Below, piece after piece: positions 20,134 through 29,177 of a stretch of DNA of 64,000 nucleotides (positions are counted from its first letter, which is position 1; every line of letters starts with the position of its first letter). Under the pieces are notes generated by a model. The model was not told the origin of the DNA. It searched no databases and saw nothing but the letters and a program-made list of their open reading frames with translations. The translations under genes were made by a program, and so were the position numbers. This stretch comes from Pirellulaceae bacterium (GTDB taxonomy: Bacteria > Planctomycetota > Planctomycetia > Pirellulales > Pirellulaceae): positions 1 to 64,000 of the forward strand of contig JAQWSU010000051.1 in assembly GCA_029243025.1 (NCBI GenBank), read 5' to 3'.

Positions 20134-20461
20134 TTGCCGGATCGTCTCCGGTCCGCGAAACGAATGTTCGCAGTTAGGGCCGCGAAGTCTAGCAGCAGAT
20201 TCGAAATCAACGCAAGATGCGAATATCTGTTAAAAGTCGACTGATTAACTGGCTGTTGGGAATTTGCGGAGTCCATGTACTTGCCAGCAGTTCTGGCGCA
20301 GCAATGATTACTTTCGGTGAACCTTGAAGCCGTAGAGACGTATCGAAATTGCCCAATCGGTCGGTCTTGTTCGAATTGGTATGGGTAGCTAATATGAATT
20401 AAGTCGTTTTAAATTGGTGAATTGCGCAAATAAAAGTCTATTTTGACCGCAAGGATTCGAA
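20134..20461. other. 328-bp divergent intergenic region
   Basis: Separates the histidine kinase (minus) from the C-terminal processing protease (plus), so it should contain promoters for both. I looked for a -24/-12 sigma-54 promoter with a GG-N10-GC spacing that the adjacent NtrC-type regulator might use. I found none. The last 60 bases before the protease ATG are AT-rich. Confidence 0.6.
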
Positions 20462-22654
20462 ATGAGCACGTCTATTCGTACGATGCGGAAACCCAGTTTC
20501 TATGCTTTTGGCCTCGCATTTTTCTTGACGATTTCCGCAGTGCTTTTGCTGCGTCCTCGAGAAACGCCAGCGGAACTGGAAGGTCCCCGAGCGAGTGATC
20601 GCCAAGTGGCTCTGATTGTCACCGCGCTGTTAAACCAAGAGCATCTACTTAACCACCCCCTCGATGATGAGATTTCGGAACGTGCCCTTTCGACTTACTT
20701 AAAGGGGCTCGATCCGATGAAGGTCTACTTTTATCAATCCGACATCGATGAGTTCATGAAGGAGCGGAAATCACTCGACGACATGATCAAACGAGGCGAT
20801 CTCTCGCTGGCCTATAGGATTTTCAATCGCTTTTTGGAGCGGGTGGACGAACGGGTCGAATTCGTCGACGTGTTGTTGAAGCAGCAGCACGACTTCGAAG
20901 TTGACGAAGTCTTGATTACCGATCGCGACGAAGCCAAGTACGCGACCACACCAGCCGAGGCGTTTGATCGCTGGCGGCGTCGTATCAAGTACGATCTGCT
21001 GGTTCTGAAGAGCGAGGATGCGAAGAAGAAAGAAGAGAAGAAAGAAGAGAAGAAAGAAGGAGACGCTGACAAAGAAAAGAATGACGAGGTTGATCAGGGT
21101 GAAGCCAAACAGGACAAGAGCGAAGATCCCACTGAGCGTCTGAAGCGTCGCTACCACAGCTATGCGAAGCGAATGCACCAGTTCAGCTCTGATGATTTAC
21201 TCGAAATGTATTTGTCGGCGATCACAACCGCTTACGATCCTCATACAACTTACATGTCTCCCAGTTCGCTGGAAAACTTTCACATCAGTATGAAACTCAA
21301 GCTGGAGGGAATTGGTGCGGCCCTCATGATGAACGACGGTTACACTGTGGTGACCAAGGTAATTCCGGGTGGTGCCGCCGACAAGAACGGGAAATTGCAA
21401 CCGGAGGATCGTATCGTCAGTGTTGGACAAGGCACCGACGGTGAGATGGTTGACGTCGTTGATATGAATCTGAACGATGTCGTGAAGATGATTCGCGGCA
21501 AAGCTGGTACAGTGGTCCGCCTCGGTGTCAAACCGGCGGGTGGCAATGAAGTTGAGATTGTTAAGATCACTCGTGCAAAGATCGAACTGAAGGACAGCGA
21601 AGCACGAAGCGAAGTCATACCGTTTGGCAAAAAGCCCGACGGCTCCAGCTACGAAATCGGCGTAATCGATCTGCCGAGCTTCTACATGGACATGAGTGCT
21701 GCTCGAAAGGGGCTGACCGATTTCAAAAGCACGACGCGAGATGTTCGGCGGATTCTGGAAGATTTCAAATCCAAGGGTGTCGATGCGGTTGTGCTTGATC
21801 TCACCCGCAACGGTGGAGGAAGCCTCACCGAAGCCATCAATTTGACTGGCTTGTTCATCGACCGAGGACCCGTTGTCCAAGTCAAGGATTCTGATGCGCG
21901 AGTGCAACACTACGATGACACTGAGTCAGGCATGGTCTGGGATGGTCCCCTGGTGGTGATGACCAGTAAGTTCAGTGCCAGCGCGAGTGAAATTTTGGCC
22001 GGAGCGATTCAAGATTACGGCCGCGGCATTATCATTGGAGACGTAGCGACACACGGAAAAGGCACGGTTCAGAGCCTGCTCGACTTGGGGAATCAAATCT
22101 TCAACGTTCCGAATCCTCCCAACCTGGGAGCTTTGAAGATCACAATGCAGCAGTTCTATCGTCCTAACGGAGACAGTACGCAGAAGCGGGGCGTTGTTGT
22201 CGACGTACCGATGCCGTCGCTGACGACACATATGGACGTTGGCGAAACGGATCTCGACTACCCCGTCAAATTCGACGAAGTCGAAGCGGCTCCATTCAAA
22301 AAGGTTGATGACGTTACGACTCCAGTCGTGAAGCAACTCAACAACCTATCGGCCAAGCGTCGGGAGGGGTCCGAAGATTTTGCGAAGCTCAATCGACGTG
22401 TTGAGCAATACAAAAAGCAAAAGGCCCGCAAATCAGTCACGCTGAATGAGAAAAAGTTTTTCGCAGAGCGTGCGGAGCTGGATGCTGACAAAGAGGAAGA
22501 AAAGAAGATCAAGGAGCAAGTTTCTGGGGAACGGCCCGTTTTTCGCCGGAACTATTACAACGACGAGGTTCTCGCCATTACGGTCGACTATTTGCAACTC
22601 TTGAAGGATCTCCAAGTTGCCGGTTCGCCGAAGAGCGCCGGAACGACTCCCTGA
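20462..22654 (+). CDS. C-terminal processing peptidase (S41, Tsp/Prc type)
   Basis: Periplasmic serine protease that removes or degrades proteins from the C-terminus, 730 residues. An N-terminal signal/anchor helix (AFGLAFFLTISAVLLL) is followed by a Tsp-type N-domain, a PDZ domain (IGAALMMNDGYTVVTKVIPG to VVRLGVKPAG), and the S41 core with the SASASE Ser and the Lys of THGKGTVQ forming the Ser/Lys dyad. The C-terminal region is a Lys/Glu-rich Tsp-type tail. An unusual KKKEEKKEEKKEG tract with further Lys/Glu/Asp interrupts the N-domain near residue 188-220. An AAGGA ribosome-binding site lies about 7 bases before the ATG. A strong intrinsic terminator follows. Confidence 0.93.
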   Translation: MSTSIRTMRKPSFYAFGLAFFLTISAVLLLRPRETPAELEGPRASDRQVALIVTALLNQEHLLNHPLDDEISERALSTYLKGLDPMKVYFYQSDIDEFMKERKSLDDMIKRGDLSLAYRIFNRFLERVDERVEFVDVLLKQQHDFEVDEVLITDRDEAKYATTPAEAFDRWRRRIKYDLLVLKSEDAKKKEEKKEEKKEGDADKEKNDEVDQGEAKQDKSEDPTERLKRRYHSYAKRMHQFSSDDLLEMYLSAITTAYDPHTTYMSPSSLENFHISMKLKLEGIGAALMMNDGYTVVTKVIPGGAADKNGKLQPEDRIVSVGQGTDGEMVDVVDMNLNDVVKMIRGKAGTVVRLGVKPAGGNEVEIVKITRAKIELKDSEARSEVIPFGKKPDGSSYEIGVIDLPSFYMDMSAARKGLTDFKSTTRDVRRILEDFKSKGVDAVVLDLTRNGGGSLTEAINLTGLFIDRGPVVQVKDSDARVQHYDDTESGMVWDGPLVVMTSKFSASASEILAGAIQDYGRGIIIGDVATHGKGTVQSLLDLGNQIFNVPNPPNLGALKITMQQFYRPNGDSTQKRGVVVDVPMPSLTTHMDVGETDLDYPVKFDEVEAAPFKKVDDVTTPVVKQLNNLSAKRREGSEDFAKLNRRVEQYKKQKARKSVTLNEKKFFAERAELDADKEEEKKIKEQVSGERPVFRRNYYNDEVLAITVDYLQLLKDLQVAGSPKSAGTTP
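21022..21060. repeat. Purine-only imperfect repeat in the protease gene
   Basis: Three near copies of aagaaagaagag give a run of only A and G on the plus strand, encoding alternating Lys and Glu. It looks like slippage-expanded low-complexity sequence inside the Tsp N-domain. Confidence 0.85.
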
Positions 22655-22693
22655 CGAGCGGATCCGTGATGACCGAAGGGGAAAACTGATCAC

Positions 22694-22729
22694 AAAAAAC
22701 GGCGGATAAGAAATGCCCGCCGTTTTTTT
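22694..22729. terminator. Bidirectional intrinsic terminator
   Basis: An AACGGCGG / CCGCCGTT stem with an 11-base loop is preceded by six A and followed by seven T. It can terminate the protease gene from the left and the minus-strand MBL gene, which ends at 22766, from the right. Confidence 0.9.
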
Positions 22730-22765
22730 ATAGATAAATTTCTTGCCGATGGCATCAATTTGCCG

Positions 22766-23623
22766 TTAGTTCAAGTCGAGTTGCAGGCCGTCATAGGCCA
22801 GTTCCATGCCTGCGGGCAACTCGGCATTGGTCGATTCGTAGTCGAACTCATGCGAAGCGTGAGTGAAGTAGGTCCGTTTTGCTCCGATTTGTTGAGCGAT
22901 TTCGACAGCCTCTTGGAGCGAGTAATGAGTCGGGTGAGGCTTGTAGCGCAAGGCATCGAGGATCAAAACATCCAGGCCTTGCAGTCGTTCGAGACTTGCG
23001 GCGGGAATTTCATTGGTGTCAGTGCAATAGGCCAGATCTCCAAAGCGAAAACCGAGCACTTGAAAGCGAGGCCCATGGTGCAGCCGAATCGGTCGTACCG
23101 TGGCTCCCAGGAGTTCGAAGGGATCCGTGGATACTCGATGAAATTCAAACTGAGGGACTGCCCCCGGGTGAGTCGGTTTCAGCTTCGAAAAGGCGTAGTC
23201 GTAAGCCATTCGGATGCGATTTTCGACAGTTTCCTCGCAATAAAGCGGAACTGGGTGTCCCAGGTAGAAAGGAAACAATCTTAGGTCATCGAGTCCGAAT
23301 AGATGGTCGGCATGTTCATGCGTGAACAGGACTGCGTGGGCGACACCGATCTGTTCGCGAAGCAGTTGGGTCCGCAAATCGGGCGGGGTGTCAATTAGCA
23401 AAACGCCATCGGGCAACCCCACGATGGCCGAGCATCGCGTCCGGTTGTTACGTGGATTTTCGCTCTGGCAAACATCACACCCGCAGCCGAGCGCGGGCAC
23501 TCCGACCGAGGTGCCGGTGCCGAGCAAAATAAATTTTCCTGTGATATCGGAGGTGACAAAGGATGCGGGCAATGGACCAGCCTTTTCCGGGGGGCACATT
23601 GAAGGTAATCTGCCAGCGAGCAT
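22766..23623 (-). CDS. PhnP-like metallo-beta-lactamase-fold hydrolase
   Basis: 285 residues. Seen: the di-metal motif THEHADH (101-107), downstream His in LHHGPRF and THASHEF, and Asp in YCTDTNE. The structural zinc cysteines CGCDVC (47-52) and the GTGTSVGVP loop are typical of PhnP, a cyclic phosphodiesterase of C-P lyase pathways. No phn genes are present, so the substrate here is probably another cyclic phosphate or nucleotide. The annotated start is ATG 23623; ATG 23599 (MCPPEKAGPLP) is equally possible because the first 28 residues are not conserved-looking. It converges on the protease gene across a shared terminator. Confidence 0.85.
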   Translation of the reverse strand: MLAGRLPSMCPPEKAGPLPASFVTSDITGKFILLGTGTSVGVPALGCGCDVCQSENPRNNRTRCSAIVGLPDGVLLIDTPPDLRTQLLREQIGVAHAVLFTHEHADHLFGLDDLRLFPFYLGHPVPLYCEETVENRIRMAYDYAFSKLKPTHPGAVPQFEFHRVSTDPFELLGATVRPIRLHHGPRFQVLGFRFGDLAYCTDTNEIPAASLERLQGLDVLILDALRYKPHPTHYSLQEAVEIAQQIGAKRTYFTHASHEFDYESTNAELPAGMELAYDGLQLDLN

Positions 23624-23925
23624 ACCTGGAGGATGCTAGGAGGGACAAGCCGCCTACTGCCGTGAAATGGGGTAGCCAGATCAAGTTAACGGGTGGCATT
23701 CTTGCTAAAACCATGCTGGCAGTCGGCTAAATGTCTCATCTCGCTTTATGTTTTAGAACCTTTGGCGTGCTGAGGCTTTGGATAAACGCAGTTGACCCTC
23801 AGTCGCAATCGATATAAATTACTTGCCGTAAATGGCTTACGCGCTTTACCAATGTCATTTTTGCCCAGCCGTGAAAGCGGTTTGTTGCTCTTTGGAGACG
23901 TCTTCCACTCTGGGGCGTTAACATC
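23624..23925. other. 302-bp divergent region before secA
   Basis: Holds the upstream regions of the MBL gene (minus) and secA (plus). One possible promoter is noted separately. No SecM-like arrest peptide or other small coding sequence with a ribosome-binding site was seen. Confidence 0.55.
23792..23818 (+). promoter_or_regulatory. Possible sigma-70-type promoter for secA
   Basis: TTGACC is followed after 15 bases by TATAAA, about 108 bases upstream of the secA ATG. The spacing is shorter than the usual 17, so this is only a candidate. Confidence 0.3.
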
Positions 23926-26900
23926 ATGAATTTATTGGAACGTATTTGGGAATATCTTGGCCTCTTTTTTGGGGGGCTGATTGGCGGATTTGAACGGACG
24001 ATGACTTCTGTCTTCGGTTCATCGAATGCGCGATATGTGAAACGACTCCAAGCGAAAGTCGATGCGATTGGAAGCTTGGAGAGCCAATACCAGGACATGT
24101 CGAATGATGAGCTCAAGGGGCAGACCGAGAAATTTCGGGCACGCCTCGACGCGGGTGAAATGCTTGAAGACATTTTGGTCGAAGCTTTTGCCGTCTGTCG
24201 GGAGGCCGGCAAGCGTTTTTTGAACATGCGTCATTACGATGTTCAGATGATTGGTGGCATGGTGCTGCACAGTGGTGCAATCGCGGAGATGGTGACCGGT
24301 GAGGGAAAGACGCTCGTCGCGACCCTGCCTGCCTACTTGAATGCGATTGAACGCAAGGGCGTGCATGTGGTGACCGTCAATGATTATTTGGCCCGTCGTG
24401 ATATGGAATGGATGGCTCCGCTGTATCTCGGGTTGGGGCTGACCGTCGGCGCAATTCAGAGTGACATGCCCGCCGACGAGCGTCAAAAGGCCTACGAGTG
24501 TGACATTACCTACGGAACCAATAATGAATTTGGCTTTGATTACTTACGAGACAATATGCGTCCAGCGGCCAAAGGTGACGGCAATTACAAGCGGCAGATG
24601 CAGCAGTCGCAAGGACGCCTGAATTTTGCCATCGTTGATGAAGTCGACAACATTCTGATTGATGAGGCTCGTACGCCATTAATCATTTCTGGGCCCGCGC
24701 ATGAAAATATCCGCAAATATGCGGAGGCCGATCGGGTTGCTCGGCAGCTGAAGAAAAATGAACACTTCGAAGTAAACGAAAAAGATCATTCGGTTAACCT
24801 GACGGATGTCGGTGTACGTGAAGCCGAACGATTGGCTGGGGTCGAAAGCTTTTACACGGCTGGCAACATGGAGTGGCCGCACCTGATTGACAACGCTTTG
24901 AAAGCTCACTTCCTTTACAAGCGGGATGTGAATTACGTCGTCAAAGAAGGTAGCGTCGTGATTGTCGACGAGTTCACCGGACGTTTAATGGAAGGACGGC
25001 AATGGAGCGATGGTTTGCATCAGGCAGCCGAAGCGAAAGAAGGCGTCAAGATCAAGGAGGAAACACAGACGTTGGCAACGATCACGTTGCAAAACTTCTT
25101 CAAACTCTATGGCAAGCTCTGTGGAATGACCGGTACGGCAATGACCGAAGCCAACGAGTTCTGGAAAATCTACGGACTCGACGTGGTCGCCATTCCTACC
25201 AATCGAGAGCTTGAGCGACTCGGGTATCCGGACGTTATTTACTGTACCGAAGAAGAAAAATACAACGCGATTGCCAAAGAGATCGAAGAACTCAATAAAT
25301 GGGACGCGGTTACGGTCAACAAAGAACAGCAGGTTGGTACGCTGATTAAAGAAGCCGATGATCAGATTACGTTTCAACCCCGCGGTAGCAATCAACAGGA
25401 AGCGATTGCCCGTTCCAAGGTAACTGAGATCCGTCGTAAGGGACGGCCCGTGTTGGTCGGTACAACGTCGATCGAAAAAAGTGAATTACTGGCCGGAATG
25501 CTTGAGAGACGTGGGATCCGCCACGAAGTGCTCAACGCGAAACACCATAAACGGGAAGCCGAGATTGTTGCTCAAGCCGGAAGAATTGGTGCGGTGACGA
25601 TCGCGACGAATATGGCTGGGCGTGGAACCGATATTATCCTGGGCGGAAACCCGGAGACGATGGCATGGGCCGTGTTGCAAGATAAGTATGAAACACGATT
25701 GGATGTCCCGCGGGAAGAATGGGATTCACTCATTAAGGAAATTGACGAACGCGAGTCGATGTCCGAGAGTGGTAAGGTTGTGAAATCGCTGGGGGGCTTG
25801 CATGTGATCGGAACTGAACGCCATGAAGCCCGTCGCATTGATCTTCAGCTGCGAGGACGTTGTGGACGCCAAGGCGATCCCGGAAGCAGTCGATTTTACC
25901 TCTCTCTCCGCGATGACCTCATGCGCATCTTTGCTGGCGAATGGGTTGAGAAAATTCTGAAGTCCTGGGGGGGATGGGAGGAAGGCGATGCGATCGAAAG
26001 CTCCATGGTCACTCGACGAATCGAAGCAGCTCAAAAGAAAGTTGAAGAACGTAACTTTGAGATTCGTAAGAATCTATTGGAGTATGACGAAGTCATGGAC
26101 GAACAACGCAAGCGAGTCTATGGCTATCGACAAGCAATTCTGGAAGGAACCAACTGCAAAAATTTGATTGTCGAGATGGTCGAAGAGCAGGTGCAAGAGA
26201 ATCTGGACACCATTTTGCAGCCCATGTATGGCGCGGAGGCTTTTTCGGCTTGGGCGAGTAACCAGCTTGCGACTCCTTTGGAGGCACGGGATTATCGCGG
26301 GCTCGATTTTCCGTCAGCCAATGAGCGAGCCAAAGAGGATGCGGAACGGGCTGCTGAAACTCAGGTACTGGATGCCATCGATGAAAATCTTCCCGATGAA
26401 GAAGGAGAAGATTCCCGGGACTGGAATTGGGCTGCCTTAGCAAAAATGGCCAATTCTCGTTGGGGACTCAATCTGCGTGATCGGGATCTTGTCAAGGTCG
26501 GGCGCGACCATGTTGGCGAGTTGCTAATTGAAAAAGCCCGTGAAGCGATTAACAAAGTCGATATGAGTGACGGAGCTGCCTTTTTGGATAGCGAATTCTC
26601 TCACCGTACCGCCTGTGCCTGGACACACCACAAATTCGGACTCGAGATTAAGCCTGAAGATATCAAGGAATTAGAACGAGCCCAGGTGATCGAACTGGTG
26701 CGGGACAGGGCGATTGAAACCTACCAAGAAAAAGAATCTGAGTACCCGGTGATGGCGGGCATGTATCGTTTCAGCACGCGCTCCTCCGGAGGCCAGCCTC
26801 GGGTCGATCGTCAAGCACTTGTCAGCTGGGTACAGCAACGTTTTGGGGTCGAGATTTCACTGGAGGATTTAAAGAGCAAGCAGCGAGAAGAGATTTATCA

Positions 26901-27615
26901 GTTGTTGCTCGAACTGAGTCATTCGCATCAGAAACAGGCCCAAGAGGTACTCAATGCAGCCGAAGCCCGGGTCGATGAGATCTTCGCTGGCAATCAGGAT
27001 CTCAGTGATTCGGCCGGTGAAAACGGCACTCTCTCGTCGCTCTCGGATTGGTTGCAGCAAAATCTGGATGTCAAATTGACGCCCGATGAAATCTCGAAGC
27101 TGCAACGTGATGAGCTACAGGCAAAATTGTCGGCCGGGGTTGAGAGTCGTTTTCGTCCCGAAATTCGGCGCATGGAACGTCAACTCGTGCTGCAGCTCGT
27201 GGATTCCGCTTGGAAAGATCATCTGCTTGCCATGGATCATTTGCGCAGTGCGGTGGGCTTGGTGGGATATGCACAGGTCGATCCCAAGGTCGAATACAAA
27301 CGCGAAGGCCGCAAGCTGTTCGATCAGATGTGGACTTCCATGGGACAGCGAGTGACGGACTTGATTTTCAAGATGGAGCAATTGGACGAGGGGTTCGTTG
27401 GTTCGACCTGGGTCGAGACCGCGGCTGTTCATGAATCCGCTCCTTCGACCAGCGAGATTGCGAAACAACAGGAAGAAGGCATTCAAAATAGCCAAGGTGA
27501 CCAGCAGGTTGAAACAATTCGAAATCGTAACGATCGAGTTGGAAGGAATGATCCTTGTCCTTGTGGCAGCGGTAAAAAATATAAAAATTGCTGCCTGAAG
27601 GCACGCGCCAGTTAA
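23926..27615 (+). CDS. secA: Protein translocase ATPase SecA, enlarged
   Basis: ATPase motor that drives preproteins through SecYEG. It has 1,229 residues against about 900 in E. coli. Seen: Walker A MVTGEGKTL (122-130), VNDYLARRD, TYGTNNEFGFDYLRDN, the DEAD-like VDEVDNILIDEARTPLIISG, GMTGTAMTE, TNMAGRGTDI, the HSD/IRA1 region LVDSAWKDHLLAMDHLR and GYAQVDPKVEYKREG, and a complete C-terminal zinc motif CPCGSGKKYKNCC that binds SecB and phospholipid. The surplus length lies before the IRA1 helix, where four copies of a 34-residue unit occur (separate entry). A 19-base duplication spans the stop codon. kdtA follows closely. Confidence 0.97.
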   Translation: MNLLERIWEYLGLFFGGLIGGFERTMTSVFGSSNARYVKRLQAKVDAIGSLESQYQDMSNDELKGQTEKFRARLDAGEMLEDILVEAFAVCREAGKRFLNMRHYDVQMIGGMVLHSGAIAEMVTGEGKTLVATLPAYLNAIERKGVHVVTVNDYLARRDMEWMAPLYLGLGLTVGAIQSDMPADERQKAYECDITYGTNNEFGFDYLRDNMRPAAKGDGNYKRQMQQSQGRLNFAIVDEVDNILIDEARTPLIISGPAHENIRKYAEADRVARQLKKNEHFEVNEKDHSVNLTDVGVREAERLAGVESFYTAGNMEWPHLIDNALKAHFLYKRDVNYVVKEGSVVIVDEFTGRLMEGRQWSDGLHQAAEAKEGVKIKEETQTLATITLQNFFKLYGKLCGMTGTAMTEANEFWKIYGLDVVAIPTNRELERLGYPDVIYCTEEEKYNAIAKEIEELNKWDAVTVNKEQQVGTLIKEADDQITFQPRGSNQQEAIARSKVTEIRRKGRPVLVGTTSIEKSELLAGMLERRGIRHEVLNAKHHKREAEIVAQAGRIGAVTIATNMAGRGTDIILGGNPETMAWAVLQDKYETRLDVPREEWDSLIKEIDERESMSESGKVVKSLGGLHVIGTERHEARRIDLQLRGRCGRQGDPGSSRFYLSLRDDLMRIFAGEWVEKILKSWGGWEEGDAIESSMVTRRIEAAQKKVEERNFEIRKNLLEYDEVMDEQRKRVYGYRQAILEGTNCKNLIVEMVEEQVQENLDTILQPMYGAEAFSAWASNQLATPLEARDYRGLDFPSANERAKEDAERAAETQVLDAIDENLPDEEGEDSRDWNWAALAKMANSRWGLNLRDRDLVKVGRDHVGELLIEKAREAINKVDMSDGAAFLDSEFSHRTACAWTHHKFGLEIKPEDIKELERAQVIELVRDRAIETYQEKESEYPVMAGMYRFSTRSSGGQPRVDRQALVSWVQQRFGVEISLEDLKSKQREEIYQLLLELSHSHQKQAQEVLNAAEARVDEIFAGNQDLSDSAGENGTLSSLSDWLQQNLDVKLTPDEISKLQRDELQAKLSAGVESRFRPEIRRMERQLVLQLVDSAWKDHLLAMDHLRSAVGLVGYAQVDPKVEYKREGRKLFDQMWTSMGQRVTDLIFKMEQLDEGFVGSTWVETAAVHESAPSTSEIAKQQEEGIQNSQGDQQVETIRNRNDRVGRNDPCPCGSGKKYKNCCLKARAS
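26437..27141 (+). repeat. Four copies of a 34-residue unit in SecA
   Basis: Residues 838-871, 896-929, 965-998 and 1039-1072 align without gaps. Consensus: L..W..(Q)(R/K)FG(L/V).(I/L)..(E/D)D(L/I)....(R)..(V/I/L)..LL, with Arg at column 23 in all four and W at column 4 in the last three. The linkers are acidic and variable. The second copy ends in IETYQEKE, resembling the single helical-wing segment of ordinary SecA (E. coli, from memory, DFDLDLPIAEWL... IEVYQRKE), so the array looks like amplification of that element. Confidence 0.8.
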
Positions 27616-27635
27616 TCAAGCACGCGCCAGTTAAT
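27601..27635. repeat. 19-bp duplication across the secA stop codon
   Basis: gcacgcgccagttaat occurs at 27601-27616 and again at 27620-27635. The unit contains the secA TAA, so a second, unused stop lies downstream in the duplicated copy. Confidence 0.9.
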
Positions 27636-27673
27636 GCAGTAACTGACCTTTGACTGAGGGAAGGGAATCCCGC

Positions 27674-29014
27674 GTGAGTGTCCTTTTGGATCTCTGCTAC
27701 CTCGCACTGCTCGGGCTTTTATCTCCCGCGCTTCTGTGGATTTCCGTCCGAACAGGAAAGTATCGCCAAGGCTTGCCGCAAAAACTGTGGGGGCAACTGC
27801 CGCTACGAATAGGGGCGGAGCCTTGCGTCTGGTTCCACGCAGTGAGTGTCGGCGAAGTGAATTTACTCGCCACGCTGATTCAGCAATTCGAACGGGAACG
27901 TCCTGATGTCCGATGTTTCATTACGACGACGACCAAAGCCGGTTTCGAACTCGCAAATCAAAAGTATCCTCTGCATGCTGTGGACTACTGCCCACTTGAT
28001 TTTAGTTGGGCCGTTCGGCGCGCCATGTCACGGATTCGACCAAGTTTGCTCGTGTTGGTCGAACTAGAGATTTGGCCGAATTTGATTCAGGCTGCACGAC
28101 GTGCTGATGTGCCTGTTGCCATGGTCAATGGGCGAATGAGCGAACGAAGCTTCCGTGGATATCACCGAATTCGTTGGGTAATGAAGTTCGTATTCGCGAA
28201 ATTCTCCAAGTTGGCGGTCCAGAATTCAATCTATCGCGAACGCTTTGTTCGACTTGGCTCTCGACGGTCAGAGGTTTCCGTGACCGGATCGATCAAGTTT
28301 GATGGAGCAGAGACTGAGCGAGGTAATTTGCAAACAAGATGTCTTCGAGAACTGGCGGGACTCGGAGAACAGGATCGTGTCTTCCTGGCTGGCAGTACGC
28401 TGGATGGGGAAGAGCGATTGGCGCTGGACACCTATCAGACCTTGGTCGGCGATTACCCTGAGTTGCGTTTGATTATCGTGCCGCGACATCCAGAACGTTT
28501 TGACGAAGTGGCGGCGCTGCTCGATAATTCTGGCTTGGCTTGGATGCGTCGCAAAAATTTAGACCCGAATTCGAATTCTGATGTTCGAGTCCTGATGGTG
28601 GATACCGTCGGTGAATTGGGGGCCTGGTGGGGCGTCGCGGAGATGGCCTTTGTTGGCGGTAGCATGGCGGATCGCGGAGGGCAAAATATGATCGAGCCCG
28701 CGGCTTATGGCGCGGCTGTTTCCTTTGGACCTAACACGGCCAACTTTCGCGATGTGGTTCAACAATTGTTGTCCGCAGAGGCTGCTACCGTGGTTCACGA
28801 TCAAGCCGAGTTGACCGAATTTGTGCGGGGATGTCTCAGGGATCCGCGGGAAGCCAAGCAAATGGGACAACGGGCTCAGGAGTTAGTAAGAGCAAATTTG
28901 GGAGCGACCGAGCGGACCTTTGAGCTACTGGATGACTTGCTGCCGGTGACCAAATCTTCCGGCCGGGCGTCGTCTCGGGGCGAGCCGCCTTTTTTGCCTC
29001 GGAAATCAGCCTGA
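27674..29014 (+). CDS. waaA: 3-deoxy-D-manno-octulosonic acid (Kdo) transferase
   Basis: Transfers Kdo from CMP-Kdo to lipid A at the inner membrane, 446 residues. Seen: an N-terminal membrane anchor (LLDLCYLALLGLLSPALLW), RTGKYRQGLPQKLWG, the catalytic-site stretch VWFHAVSVGEVNLL with its Glu, VELEIWPNLI, VNGRMSERSFRGY, GSIKFDGA, GSTLDGEE, VPRHPERF and VGGSMADRGGQNMIEPAAYG, all KdtA/WaaA hallmarks. Start: GTG at 27674, behind a GAGGGAAGGGAA ribosome-binding site; a TTG at 27650 is less likely. It starts 58 bases after secA and is probably co-transcribed. It implies an LPS-type outer membrane. Confidence 0.94.
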   Translation: MSVLLDLCYLALLGLLSPALLWISVRTGKYRQGLPQKLWGQLPLRIGAEPCVWFHAVSVGEVNLLATLIQQFERERPDVRCFITTTTKAGFELANQKYPLHAVDYCPLDFSWAVRRAMSRIRPSLLVLVELEIWPNLIQAARRADVPVAMVNGRMSERSFRGYHRIRWVMKFVFAKFSKLAVQNSIYRERFVRLGSRRSEVSVTGSIKFDGAETERGNLQTRCLRELAGLGEQDRVFLAGSTLDGEERLALDTYQTLVGDYPELRLIIVPRHPERFDEVAALLDNSGLAWMRRKNLDPNSNSDVRVLMVDTVGELGAWWGVAEMAFVGGSMADRGGQNMIEPAAYGAAVSFGPNTANFRDVVQQLLSAEAATVVHDQAELTEFVRGCLRDPREAKQMGQRAQELVRANLGATERTFELLDDLLPVTKSSGRASSRGEPPFLPRKSA

Positions 29015-29177
29015 ACCGATCGATCCGCTTCGGTTAACTCATCAAGCTGGCTGGATGCCGCGGTTTTGTCATTCAGGGCTGCCGGTTGCGAGTTGGGAAT
29101 GCAAAGGTTTATAGTACTCAATTAACGATTTGTGATTTTGGCAGATGCCAGCAGCCGTATCCAATGGGAGGAATGTT

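Noticed and set aside
20240-20280. Possible sigma-54 promoter near the histidine kinase
   Set aside because: A GG ... GC pair exists but with 13 bases between, not the 10 required.
21197-21910. 237-codon minus-strand frame within the C-terminal protease gene
   Set aside because: Antisense of the PDZ/S41 region with no recognisable motif.
29015-29177. SAM riboswitch upstream of metK
   Set aside because: None of the conserved SAM-I or SAM-II sequence blocks could be found by eye.
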